DNA of 64,000 nt, taken from the NCBI RefSeq assembly GCF_042679565.1, contig NZ_JBHTMY010000002.1:1164497-1228496 (forward strand). Reading direction: 5' to 3'. The DNA comes from Namhaeicola litoreus (lineage in GTDB: Bacteria > Bacteroidota > Bacteroidia > Flavobacteriales > Flavobacteriaceae). Under the pieces are notes generated by a model. It worked only from the letters and a program-made list of their open reading frames with translations, was not told the DNA's origin and made no database searches. The translations under genes were made by a program, and so were the position numbers. Positions within the stretch are counted from its first letter, which is position 1, and each line of letters begins with the position of its first letter. Of the stretch, positions 45,928 through 54,837 are shown one piece after another.

Positions 45928-46713
45928 TTATTGAGGACCCACATAGCCATTTGCATCAATCGCTTCTTTTATTTCTTCTTTTCTGTGAGGAGAACTTGGG
46001 TGCGTACTAGAAAACTCAGGAACTTGTTGTCCGCCGGATGCTTCTTCTAAAATATTCATCACTTCAATAAATTCATATGGATTGTACCCTGCATCGATCA
46101 TAAATTTTACTCCCAAACGATCACTTTCCAATTCATCTTCCCTACCGTATTTCATATTGATCACATTGCCAATCATCGCGGCCATTTGCGCTCCACCTGC
46201 ATCTGCACCAGCCATTACACCCGTAACTACGCCTTGCGTTAGGTCTTGTTTTGCAATTCGCTCTGCAGAATGTCTCCCAACCACATGTCCGATTTCATGT
46301 CCTATAACTCCTGCGAGCTGATCTTCATTTTCTAGTCTACCAAACAAACCGGCTGTTATGAATACCTGTCCACCAGGTAATGCGAATGCGTTTACAGTAT
46401 TCGGATCGCGCAATAAATGAAACTCAAATCTGTAAGGTGTGTCTTTAGCGATGGAACTGTTTACCAGCCTCGCTCCAACACGGTCAACCATTGCCTGAGC
46501 ATCTTGATCAGGGTGTAAACCACCATACTCTTGCGCCATTTGTGGAGCACTTTGGAGACCAATGGCAATTTCTTCTTCAGTACTCAGTGAAATGTGTTGA
46601 GTTTTGCCTGTATATGGATTTTCTTCTGTTCTTGAGCAATATTTTAAATAGGAAAACAAAATGATGGCAAGACCTATGAACAATCTGATTTTAAAATTAT
46701 TAGAGGTTCTCAT
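45928..46713 (-). CDS. M48 family zinc metalloprotease
   Basis: 261 aa with one N-terminal membrane anchor (about 10-25). The zinc motif is H139-E-x-x-H143 (HEIGHVVGRHSAE) and the third ligand E194 in the pattern E194LESD. The fold resembles the LoiP/BepA group, which process outer-membrane assembly intermediates; the anchor suggests the periplasmic face. Monocistronic, upstream of (and in the same direction as) the amidase operon. A near-consensus TATCTTTA box lies about 38 bp upstream. Confidence 0.92.
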   Translation of the reverse strand: MRTSNNFKIRLFIGLAIILFSYLKYCSRTEENPYTGKTQHISLSTEEEIAIGLQSAPQMAQEYGGLHPDQDAQAMVDRVGARLVNSSIAKDTPYRFEFHLLRDPNTVNAFALPGGQVFITAGLFGRLENEDQLAGVIGHEIGHVVGRHSAERIAKQDLTQGVVTGVMAGADAGGAQMAAMIGNVINMKYGREDELESDRLGVKFMIDAGYNPYEFIEVMNILEEASGGQQVPEFSSTHPSSPHRKEEIKEAIDANGYVGPQ

Positions 46714-46847
46714 GATGTAATGGTGATTTGGGGATTGTATTGTGCTAAAGATAAGAAATATTTAAGTTTTTTTTAGAAGTGTTGAGATTCTTATAAATCC
46801 TTTAGTTTTTTAAAAAGACGTAAATTTACTAGACTTTATAAATAATT

Positions 46848-48581
46848 ATGAAAAGTAAAATATTGTCCAAGTTACCTAATCATCTTAAGACCTTTATCGT
46901 AGATCAGCATTATAATAATTATACAGCGCAAAATCACGCCGTATGGCGTTATGTGATGCGCAGCAATGTTGCCTATCTGAATAAGGTGGCACATCAATCT
47001 TATCTCGAAGGTTTGGAGAAAACAGGTATATCGATAAATAAAATACCGAAGTTGGAAGATATGAATGCCATCCTTTCTAAGATAGGATGGGCCGCTGTAA
47101 CCGTTGATGGATTTATACCTCCTAATTCATTTATGGAATTTCAGGCCTACCATACATTAGTGATTGCTGCCGATATTAGAACTATCGAGCATATTACATA
47201 TACCCCTGCTCCAGATATTATTCATGAAGCAGCCGGACATGCCCCGATCATTGCTAACCCTGAATATGCCGAATATTTAAGACGTTTTGGTGAAATAGGT
47301 GCAAAAGCGATTTCTTCTGCTAAAGATGATGAATTGTTTGAAGCCATCAGACATTTGTCTATTATTAAAGAAGATCCTAATACGGAAGCGTCTAAAATAG
47401 AAGAAGCGGAAGCCAGAATTGACGTGATCTCAAAAACAATGGGTAAGCCCAGTGAAATGGCCAAAATTAGAAATTTACATTGGTGGACAGTAGAATATGG
47501 TTTAATTGGAACAATTGAGGCTCCAAAAATATATGGTGCAGGTTTGTTATCGTCTATTGGAGAAAGTAAGCTGTGTATGAGTGATGAGGTTAAAAAATTA
47601 CCTTACTCTATAAAAGCAGCAGATATTGAATTTGATATTACAAAACCTCAACCACAGCTGTTTGTAACGCCAGATTTTGCTCATTTAAGTCTAGTACTAG
47701 AGGAGTTTGCCAATTCGATGGCATTGCGTAAGGGTGGACTTGAGGGAATTCAGAAACTAATTAACTCCAAAAATTTAGGCACCATAGAATTAAATACTGG
47801 AATACAAATTAGTGGAGTTTTTTCTGAAGTAATAGAAGATGAAGGTAAAGCGGTTTATTTCAAAACCGCCGGACCCACGGCACTCGCTTTTAAAAACAAA
47901 GAAATAATTGGTCATGATAAAGAGTACCACGCAGATGGTTTTGGTTCTCCAGTCGGTAAACTCAAAAGAATCAATTTAGCCATTGAGGATATGTCGCCCA
48001 CCGATTTAGAAGCTTATGGGATCTATGAAGGAAAAACTGTTGTATTAGAATTTAAAGGAGGTATTACGGTAGAAGGAGAAATTATTACAGGAAAGAGAAA
48101 TTTACAAGGAAAGATAATCTTGATCTCATTTAAGAATTGTTGGGTAAAACACGGAGAAAGTATTCTATTTCAACCTGATTGGGGGATTTATGATATGGCG
48201 GTCGGTGCAAAAATCCTCTCGGCATATGCCGGTGTAGCAGACCCTGGAAGTTTTGGATTAAGGTTTGAATCGCCTAAAGAAAAGACTCATAAAATTCAAT
48301 ATTCTAATAAGGAACAAAATTTACATGGCTTATATTCTGAAGTAAGAAAGATTAGAGAGAAGAAGAATCTTGACAATAAATCAATTTTAGAACTTGAAAA
48401 TATATTTTTGACATTAATAGCTGAATATCCAGATGATTGGTTACTATCCCTCGAAATATTTGAATTAGTATTTAATTTGGAAGTACCCTTAAAAAATCAG
48501 GTTTTAGCGCATTTAAAAAATCTTGCACTAAAACCCGAATTTAAAAATTTAATTGAAAGTGGACTTTCGTTAATAAAATAG
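46848..48581 (+). CDS. Aromatic amino acid hydroxylase (phenylalanine 4-monooxygenase family)
   Basis: 577 aa. The catalytic part (about 1-300) has the Fe(II) facial triad H126 and H131 (HEAAGHAP) and E216 (HWWTVEYGL). A classic bacterial enzyme ends near residue 300; here about 280 further residues follow, first beta-rich (about 310-480) then helical (about 490-577), with no regulatory ACT domain at the N-terminus. This long form occurs in other Bacteroidota. Pterin-dependent hydroxylation of Phe (or Trp) is expected. Its stop abuts that of the convergent pyk gene. Confidence 0.88.
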   Translation: MKSKILSKLPNHLKTFIVDQHYNNYTAQNHAVWRYVMRSNVAYLNKVAHQSYLEGLEKTGISINKIPKLEDMNAILSKIGWAAVTVDGFIPPNSFMEFQAYHTLVIAADIRTIEHITYTPAPDIIHEAAGHAPIIANPEYAEYLRRFGEIGAKAISSAKDDELFEAIRHLSIIKEDPNTEASKIEEAEARIDVISKTMGKPSEMAKIRNLHWWTVEYGLIGTIEAPKIYGAGLLSSIGESKLCMSDEVKKLPYSIKAADIEFDITKPQPQLFVTPDFAHLSLVLEEFANSMALRKGGLEGIQKLINSKNLGTIELNTGIQISGVFSEVIEDEGKAVYFKTAGPTALAFKNKEIIGHDKEYHADGFGSPVGKLKRINLAIEDMSPTDLEAYGIYEGKTVVLEFKGGITVEGEIITGKRNLQGKIILISFKNCWVKHGESILFQPDWGIYDMAVGAKILSAYAGVADPGSFGLRFESPKEKTHKIQYSNKEQNLHGLYSEVRKIREKKNLDNKSILELENIFLTLIAEYPDDWLLSLEIFELVFNLEVPLKNQVLAHLKNLALKPEFKNLIESGLSLIK

Positions 48582-50009
48582 TTAGAGTTGGGTAACCCTT
48601 AAAGTATTTACCATTCCTCTGGCCGAAACAGGCATCGAACTTAAGTTGATCACAAAATCATCTTTTTCGGCATACCCTTTTTCTAAAGATATCTTATTTA
48701 TTTCTTCTACTGTATCATCCGTACTGATCAATCGATCATAGTGATAAGCTTTTACACCCCAAAGTAAATTAAGCATGGCTAAAATCCTTTTATTATCAGA
48801 AAATGCCAAAATATTCGACTTTGGTCTCCAAGCAGAAATTTGAAACGCAGTATATCCACTATGGGTTAAAGTGGTGATAGCTGAAGCTTCTATTTTATCT
48901 GCGAGATAGGCGGCTTGTTGACAAATTGATTTTGTAATAAACCGTTCATTTATACATTCTACCGTTGAGATAGGGTTTACAATAAGTTCTGAATGTTCAA
49001 CACTTTGAATGATTCTTCTCATTACGTTAATCACTTCTAACGGATATTTACCTACAGAAGTTTCACCCGAAAGCATGACAGCATCTGCACCGTCCATAAT
49101 AGAGTTTGCCACATCATTCACCTCTGCTCTCGTAGGCACCGGACTTTCGATCATCGATTCCATCATTTGCGTAGCAATGATCACCGGAATTCGATTTTCT
49201 TTTGCTTTTTTCACTAATTTTTTCTGTACAATAGGCACTTTGTCCATTGGAATCTCAACACCCAAGTCTCCTCTGGCAACCATTAAACCATCACATTTTT
49301 TTACGATTGTATTGATGTTTGTTACAGCTTCGGGCTTTTCAATTTTAGCAATTACGGGAATTCTATGTTCAGGAGATTCCTCTGCAATTAAATCGTGGAT
49401 CAGGTCTAGGTCTGATCCATTTCTCACAAAAGATAAAGCAATCCAATCTACTTCAAGTGAAATAGCAAAAGACGCATCTTTTCTATCTTTTTTGGTAAGC
49501 GCTGGCAAAGATACTTTTGTGTTAGGAAGATTTACTCCTTTTTTGGATTTAAGTGTACCATTTCTAAGAACTTTTGTTTTTACCTCCTTTTTCCCATCAG
49601 TTTCTAATACTTCAAACAATAATTTACCATCGTCAACCAAAATATGTTCTCCTGGTTTAACATCTTTTGGAAACTTCTTATATGTCATAAAAGCTCTTTC
49701 AGAATTTCCCTCGCATTTTTCTGTTGTAAAAGTAAAAATATCCCCTTTTTTTAGGTCAGAATTTGGTGCCATGACACCCACTCTTAACTTAGGGCCTTGC
49801 AAGTCGGCAAGAACCGCGACATTAAATCCGCGTCTTTCGTTTATTTCTCTTATGGTTTTTACATTCTCTGCAATCACATCATAGTCAGCATGTGAAAAAT
49901 TAATTCGAAAAACATTTACTCCGGCAACCATCATGTCTTCCATCATCTCTTTCGAATTAACCGCTGGCCCCAATGTGGCTACGATTTTTGTTTTTTTACG
50001 CATTCTCAT
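48582..50009 (-). CDS. pyk: Pyruvate kinase
   Basis: About 475 aa. Converts phosphoenolpyruvate and ADP to pyruvate and ATP. Conserved segments: KIVATLGP at the start, RINFSHAD, FVRNGSDLDLI, KIEKPEAV (catalytic Lys), ARGDLGVEIP and TQMMESMI. I start at ATG 50009 (MRMRKKTK), preceded by AGGA; the ORF extends to 50063 but overlaps the IPExxxVDY gene. Operon with that gene. Standard length for the type with a C-terminal domain. Confidence 0.97.
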   Translation of the reverse strand: MRMRKKTKIVATLGPAVNSKEMMEDMMVAGVNVFRINFSHADYDVIAENVKTIREINERRGFNVAVLADLQGPKLRVGVMAPNSDLKKGDIFTFTTEKCEGNSERAFMTYKKFPKDVKPGEHILVDDGKLLFEVLETDGKKEVKTKVLRNGTLKSKKGVNLPNTKVSLPALTKKDRKDASFAISLEVDWIALSFVRNGSDLDLIHDLIAEESPEHRIPVIAKIEKPEAVTNINTIVKKCDGLMVARGDLGVEIPMDKVPIVQKKLVKKAKENRIPVIIATQMMESMIESPVPTRAEVNDVANSIMDGADAVMLSGETSVGKYPLEVINVMRRIIQSVEHSELIVNPISTVECINERFITKSICQQAAYLADKIEASAITTLTHSGYTAFQISAWRPKSNILAFSDNKRILAMLNLLWGVKAYHYDRLISTDDTVEEINKISLEKGYAEKDDFVINLSSMPVSARGMVNTLRVTQL

Positions 50010-50031
50010 ATTCCTGTAGTTTGTTTTGTTC

Positions 50032-50532
50032 TTATTGATAAATAAAATCGGGATTTGTTTCAAAAATCAGGTTGTCCCGTGATTTCAGATCGTTAGGATC
50101 TATAGCATAAAGCGTCACGATCTGATTTATAGTTTTAATTTTTTGAATTATTTCTTTCGTTTCTTCATATGATAACTGACCATCCATTTTAAGAAAAAAA
50201 TCGACTCTTTTTTTTTCAGGAATTAAAAAGGATTGAATTGGTTGATCATCAAAAAGATTTCCAATTTGTCTCAATTCAGTCTTGGCTTGAATATTTTTAT
50301 TGGCAATCAAAGACCAAGTTGTCATTTTTTTTTCATCATCAAAAATATAGATCGAAAAACTACTTTTTTCATTTTTCAAGAACAGATCGAGATCTTCTCT
50401 ATACTTTCTTAGCTTTAATTCTAATTTGTCATTTAATAAAAAGGCGAGTCTAAAATCTTCTAAGGGAGTATAGATGCCAAACAGAGTATAGTCGTGGTCA
50501 TACTCAAAATCTATTGCTAAAATTTTTGACAT
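50032..50532 (-). CDS. IPExxxVDY family protein
   Basis: 166 aa soluble protein of a Bacteroidota-restricted family, recognised by the near-motif IPEKKRVDFFLKM. No function is known. It is conserved next to pyk in this phylum, and here lies 22 bp upstream of the pyk start in the same transcript. Contents are acidic and contain no catalytic pattern I can name. Confidence 0.85.
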   Translation of the reverse strand: MSKILAIDFEYDHDYTLFGIYTPLEDFRLAFLLNDKLELKLRKYREDLDLFLKNEKSSFSIYIFDDEKKMTTWSLIANKNIQAKTELRQIGNLFDDQPIQSFLIPEKKRVDFFLKMDGQLSYEETKEIIQKIKTINQIVTLYAIDPNDLKSRDNLIFETNPDFIYQ

Positions 50533-50622
50533 ATAATTCCTTTAAATGGAGAGATAAATTACACAAAATTAACAATAGTTCCATACAAAATTCAATATGA
50601 GGCTATGTTAACTAAAAATTTA

Positions 50623-51357
50623 TCATTGTTCGATTAGATGCTGCAGCTTATAAAAGGCGCGTTTTGACGCTATTTCTTCAGCCTTTTTCTTTGATGTGGC
50701 TCTTCCCTTAGAAACCATTTCATTGTCTATAAATAATTTGACACTAAAATGTTTTAACACATCATTACCTGTATCTTCGTAAACTTGATACTTAATTTTC
50801 TTTTTATTTTTCTGGCACCATTCAATCAAGAGGCTTTTATAACTGGTTATTTTTCCTTCTAACTTTTCTATATCCACATAGGGTTCTATTACATTTCTGT
50901 AAATGAACTTTTCACAAAAGCTATAGCCTTTATCTAAATGAATTGCTCCAATAAAAGCTTCGAATAAATTGCCATAAATATTATCTCCAAAATTTTGATT
51001 TGGAATTGTTGAATCTACAAATTTCTTTAATTCCAGATCTTTCCCCAATTCATTCAGATGTTCTCTACTTACTATTTTTGATCGCATTTGTGTAAGGGTT
51101 CCCTCATCTGCATTGGGCATTTTTTTAAAAAGATAATTGGCTATCACTGAACCTAGTACAGCATCTCCTAAAAACTCTAACCTCTCATAATTAATAGGAT
51201 GACCATTTTTATTGGTCTTTTTTAATGAGCTGTGGGTGAAAGCCTCTTTGTAAAATTCAAGATTCCTTGGGCGGTATCCCAAAATCTTCTTCATCAAAAG
51301 AAAAAACTCTTCATCCTGTTCAGAATGAGAATGAGTTATTTTTTTGATAAAATTCAT
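50623..51357 (-). CDS. rnc: Ribonuclease III
   Basis: 244 aa double-stranded RNA endonuclease for rRNA and mRNA processing. Catalytic acidic residues E58, E61 and D65 lie in the signature YERLEFLGDAVLG; the second pair lies around LFEAFIGAIHLD. A C-terminal dsRNA-binding domain (about 170-240) ends with KKKAEEIASKRAFYKL. Follows fabF by 9 bp. Confidence 0.96.
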   Translation of the reverse strand: MNFIKKITHSHSEQDEEFFLLMKKILGYRPRNLEFYKEAFTHSSLKKTNKNGHPINYERLEFLGDAVLGSVIANYLFKKMPNADEGTLTQMRSKIVSREHLNELGKDLELKKFVDSTIPNQNFGDNIYGNLFEAFIGAIHLDKGYSFCEKFIYRNVIEPYVDIEKLEGKITSYKSLLIEWCQKNKKKIKYQVYEDTGNDVLKHFSVKLFIDNEMVSKGRATSKKKAEEIASKRAFYKLQHLIEQ

Positions 51358-51366
51358 CGCGTATTA

Positions 51367-52620
51367 TTAGTCGCTTAATTTTTTAAATAAGATGCAAGCA
51401 TTGTGTCCTCCAAATCCAAAAGTATTGCTCATCGCCATTTTAACTTCGCGTTTTTGCGCTTTATTAAATGTAAGATTAAATTTAGGATCAATTTCATCAT
51501 CATCAGTAAAATGATTGATGGTTGGTGGTACAATCTCGTTTTTTATGGCCAAGATGGAAGCTATGGCTTCAATCGCACCTGCAGCTCCGAGCAAATGCCC
51601 CGTCATTGATTTGGTGGAATTAATATTTAATTTGTATGCAGATTCGCCAAAAACATATTTAATAGCTTTTAATTCTGCTACATCACCAAGGGATGTTGAA
51701 GTACCATGCATGTTAACTGCATCAACTTCTTCTGGTTTTACACCGGCATCTCTCAAACAATTCTCCATAACACTTTTTGCACCAAGTCCTTCAGGATGGG
51801 GCGCAGTAATATGGTGTGCATCAGCTGATAGTCCACCGCCAATAATTTCAGCATAAATTTTTGCACCTCTAGCTTTTGCGTGCTCATACTCTTCTAAAAT
51901 TAAAGCGCCTGCACCTTCTCCTAGAACAAATCCATCACGATCTTTATCAAAAGGTCGAGAGGCAGTTTTAGGATCATCGTTTCTTGTAGAAAGAGCGTGT
52001 AAAGCATTAAAACCACCTATTCCTGCCATGGTAACAGCAGCTTCTGAGCCTCCGGTGATAAATGCGTCGCAATACCCTAAACGGATATAATTCATCGCAT
52101 CTATGATGGCATTTGCCGATGAAGCACAAGCACTTACAGTTGCAAAATTTGGTCCTCGTAACCCGTATTTAATAGAGATTTGACCAGGAGCAATATCTGC
52201 AATCATTTTAGGAATAAAGAATGGATTGAATCTGGGTGTCCCATCTCCTTTTCCAAAATCTAGTACTTCGTTCTGAAAAGTTTCTAATCCACCAATACCT
52301 GCTCCCCATATTACACCAACTCTGCCAGTGTCCATTTTTGTAAAATCCAAACCTGAATCAGCAATTGCTTCGTCAGAGGCCACCATGGCATATTGGGTAA
52401 ATCGATCCATTTTACGGGCCTCTTTCCTGTCTATAAATTCTTCGACATTGAAGTTTTTTAGCTCACAGGCAAATTGCGTCTTAAAAAGTGTCGCGTCAAA
52501 GTATGTAATTGGTGCAGCACCACTTACCCCATTCACAAGGCCATTCCAATAATCGTTTAAATTATTACCGATTGGGGTTAATGCACCCATCCCCGTTACA
52601 ACTACTCTTTTTAACTCCAT
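51367..52620 (-). CDS. fabF: 3-oxoacyl-ACP synthase II
   Basis: 417 aa condensing enzyme that elongates fatty acids on ACP. Catalytic triad: C165 (TVSACASSAN), and His residues in NMHGTST and SMTGHLLGAAGA. Complete. Lies between acpP upstream and rnc downstream. A large hairpin in the 91-bp acpP-fabF gap may lower its expression relative to acpP. Confidence 0.97.
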   Translation of the reverse strand: MELKRVVVTGMGALTPIGNNLNDYWNGLVNGVSGAAPITYFDATLFKTQFACELKNFNVEEFIDRKEARKMDRFTQYAMVASDEAIADSGLDFTKMDTGRVGVIWGAGIGGLETFQNEVLDFGKGDGTPRFNPFFIPKMIADIAPGQISIKYGLRGPNFATVSACASSANAIIDAMNYIRLGYCDAFITGGSEAAVTMAGIGGFNALHALSTRNDDPKTASRPFDKDRDGFVLGEGAGALILEEYEHAKARGAKIYAEIIGGGLSADAHHITAPHPEGLGAKSVMENCLRDAGVKPEEVDAVNMHGTSTSLGDVAELKAIKYVFGESAYKLNINSTKSMTGHLLGAAGAIEAIASILAIKNEIVPPTINHFTDDDEIDPKFNLTFNKAQKREVKMAMSNTFGFGGHNACILFKKLSD

Positions 52621-52652
52621 GAAGAATTAGAATTTTGGTTATAAAATTAGAA

Positions 52653-52691
52653 AACTACGGAATTTGACTTAAAAAGCCAAAATCCGTAGTT
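52653..52691 (-). terminator. Intercistronic hairpin (partial terminator) between acpP and fabF
   Basis: Read on the minus strand: 14-bp arms AACTACGGATTTTG and CAAATTCCGTAGTT with one mismatch and an 11-nt loop, followed by TTTTC then a T-rich stretch. It ends 33 bp before the fabF start. The weak T tract suggests attenuation rather than full termination. Confidence 0.6.
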
Positions 52692-52711
52692 ATTTTTATT
52701 TGTGGAAATTC

Positions 52712-52948
52712 TTATTTTTTTGCTCCCTCAATATAGCTTACAGCTTGACCTACAGTACTGATGTTCTCCGCTTGATCATCAGGAATCTGAATGTCAAATT
52801 CTTTTTCAAACTCCATGATTAACTCTACAGTATCCAATGAATCCGCTCCTAAATCATTTGTAAAGTTAGCCTCATTAGTAACCTCATTTTCGTCAACGCC
52901 TAATTTATCAACGATAATGGCTTTAACTCTTGATGCAATATCTGACAT
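52712..52948 (-). CDS. acpP: Acyl carrier protein
   Basis: 78 aa acidic carrier of growing fatty acids. The phosphopantetheine serine is S37 in GADSLDTVE. Standard start MSDIASRVKA. First gene of the acpP-fabF-rnc operon. A TATTTTTG -7 box lies on the minus strand about 30 bp upstream. Divergent from purN. Confidence 0.97.
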   Translation of the reverse strand: MSDIASRVKAIIVDKLGVDENEVTNEANFTNDLGADSLDTVELIMEFEKEFDIQIPDDQAENISTVGQAVSYIEGAKK

Positions 52949-53031
52949 AATTGAAAGTTTTTAAATTAATATGACTGCAAAAATAATAACTTTCAAATTA
53001 ATTACGCTCTTCACACGTAAAAATTTGATAG

Positions 53032-53060
53032 TTGAAGATAATTAAAAAGATTTAATTTTG
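53032..53060 (+). promoter_or_regulatory. Promoter for purN-rnhA
   Basis: TTG at 53032-53034, 18-bp spacer, TAATTTTG at 53053-53060. Transcription should start near 53066, so the ATG at 53073 would leave almost no leader, while the ATG at 53115 gives a normal one and also the family's correct N-terminus. Confidence 0.65.
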
Positions 53061-53114
53061 CATACTAAATAGTTGAAGGGATGTTTTTTTCTCTTTTTCA
53101 CAAGGAATTTTAGA

Positions 53115-53678
53115 ATGAAAAGAATAGTCATATTTGCCTCTGGATCTGGGACAAATGCAGAGAACATCATGAATTACTTCAATAATTCGGATGAAGTTGA
53201 GGTAACACACGTGGTAACGAATAATGCTGAAGCATATGTAATTGAACGTGCAAAAAAGTATGAAATTCCAGTAAAAATATTGCAAAAAGGAGAGTTGAGA
53301 TCGGAAGAATTTCAAACATTTTTAAAGAAAAATGCGGATTTCATAGTTCTTGCCGGATTTTTGATGAAAGTTCCCGATCAAATTATCGCAGATTTTCCAT
53401 CTAAAATCGTAAATATTCATCCTGCTTTATTGCCAAAATATGGAGGAAAAGGAATGTATGGTATGCACGTTCATGAGGCGGTTGTAGAAAATAAGGAAAG
53501 ATTTTCTGGTATTACTATTCATTATGTAAATGAGCATTACGATGAAGGAGCGATTATTTTTCAGCAAAGTATAGAAATAGAACCTAATGATAAACCAGAA
53601 GATGTGGCAAATAAGATCCATGATTTAGAGCAAGCGTATTTTCCTGGTATCATAGATGAATTGATTCAAAAGATATAG
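53115..53678 (+). CDS. purN: Phosphoribosylglycinamide formyltransferase
   Basis: 187 aa enzyme of purine synthesis that formylates GAR using 10-formyl-tetrahydrofolate. Start at 53115 gives MKRIVIFASGSGTN, the usual N-terminus; an upstream ATG at 53073 adds 14 atypical residues. Catalytic N100, H102 (NIHPALLP) and D143 (HYDEGAI). rnhA follows after 1 bp. Confidence 0.96.
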   Translation: MKRIVIFASGSGTNAENIMNYFNNSDEVEVTHVVTNNAEAYVIERAKKYEIPVKILQKGELRSEEFQTFLKKNADFIVLAGFLMKVPDQIIADFPSKIVNIHPALLPKYGGKGMYGMHVHEAVVENKERFSGITIHYVNEHYDEGAIIFQQSIEIEPNDKPEDVANKIHDLEQAYFPGIIDELIQKI

Positions 53679-53679
53679 T

Positions 53680-54144
53680 ATGGTTCATTTATATACAGAT
53701 GGTGCATGCAGCGGAAATCCTGGAAAAGGAGGTTATGGAATAATTTTAGAGTGGGTTGGTAAACCATATCGAAAGGAATTCTCTGATGGTTTTAGGCTCA
53801 CCACTAACAATAGAATGGAATTAATGGCAGTAATTGTCGGTCTCGAAAAGTTGATCATTCCAGGAACAGAAATTCTCGTTTTTTCAGATTCTAAATATGT
53901 TGTAGACGCAGTACAAAAGAACTGGTTATTTAATTGGGAAAAAAAATCTTTCAAGGACAAAAAGAATGAAGACCTCTGGAGAAGGTTTTTAAAAATATAC
54001 AGACAACATAAGGTTAAATTTGTATGGGTGAAAGGGCATAATAATCATCCTCAAAATGAAAGATGTGATGAGTTGGCTGTAGAAGCTGCTCAAAAAACCA
54101 ATCTAAAAGTTGATAAAGAATTTGAGAAAATTTATTCTTTGTAA
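53680..54144 (+). CDS. rnhA: Ribonuclease HI
   Basis: 154 aa enzyme that cuts RNA in RNA-DNA hybrids. Acidic active-site residues D7 (YTDGACSGNPG), E47 (NNRMELMAV), D70 (VFSDSKYV) and D130 (NERCDELA) are all present. It begins 1 bp after purN, so translation is coupled. Complete, standard length. Confidence 0.96.
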   Translation: MVHLYTDGACSGNPGKGGYGIILEWVGKPYRKEFSDGFRLTTNNRMELMAVIVGLEKLIIPGTEILVFSDSKYVVDAVQKNWLFNWEKKSFKDKKNEDLWRRFLKIYRQHKVKFVWVKGHNNHPQNERCDELAVEAAQKTNLKVDKEFEKIYSL

Positions 54145-54166
54145 TGTGGTTTTTACGATGCTAAAC

Positions 54167-54823
54167 CTATTCTTCGTTTAGTACACAAGTCATTAATACA
54201 TTATTGTTTCTATCGTAAAAAGACAAATTTTCATTTTCAATTTTATAGTAAGAAATCTCATTTAAACTATTGGTAAAGGCATTCTCAACAGTCATATCTG
54301 CACACATCTTTCTTGTCATTCCAATTCTCGACATTCCAATTTGGGCGAAATCAAAAGTACCTGTACCCGGTTCAAATGTGCCAAAAAAATTGTTGCATCC
54401 AGCAAAACCAGATACTTTACCTTCTTCATTATCAATTTTTATGGTTGGATTTCGCTGAAATGAAACAACTCCTTTTAGATAGGTCACTTTCCAATCGTTG
54501 TATAAAGATATTTCTTCTTCAGTTTTCCTTTTTCTCAAAACTTCTATCAAAGTATATTTTAATGAAGATCCATCTGCGGGAGGATTCTTTATTTTAGTTT
54601 CTTTTACTTTGATTAAATATTCAAAACCTTCTTCGTAGTCAAAACCATCTATCCTTCCATAAAAATTTGACCAAGGGTCAGTTTGTTTTTCGCGAATCAG
54701 CATACATTTCTGCGGCGCTACGCCTACACAGTCAACCAGATGATCGGCTACATAAAAGGTTTTTGTTTTAGCTGAAACAGGAATAGCAAAAATAATACTC
54801 AGAAATAGGACAGCGGTTTTCAT
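54167..54823 (-). CDS. DUF4377 and META-domain exported protein
   Basis: 218 aa with a signal peptide (ends VSAK). The first half fits DUF4377 (HLVDCVGVAPQKCMLIREK, a conserved Cys pair) and the second half is a META domain (FAGCNNFFGTFEPG), found in heat-shock protein HslJ and lipoproteins. Function unknown, possibly envelope stress. It follows sufS by 14 bp on the same strand and so is probably read from the sufS promoter. Confidence 0.8.
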   Translation of the reverse strand: MKTAVLFLSIIFAIPVSAKTKTFYVADHLVDCVGVAPQKCMLIREKQTDPWSNFYGRIDGFDYEEGFEYLIKVKETKIKNPPADGSSLKYTLIEVLRKRKTEEEISLYNDWKVTYLKGVVSFQRNPTIKIDNEEGKVSGFAGCNNFFGTFEPGTGTFDFAQIGMSRIGMTRKMCADMTVENAFTNSLNEISYYKIENENLSFYDRNNNVLMTCVLNEE

Positions 54824-54837
54824 AAATCTAATTTAGT

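Noticed and set aside
49009..49884. 291-codon plus-strand ORF
   Set aside because: Antisense to pyk, no recognisable domain; pyk is certain.
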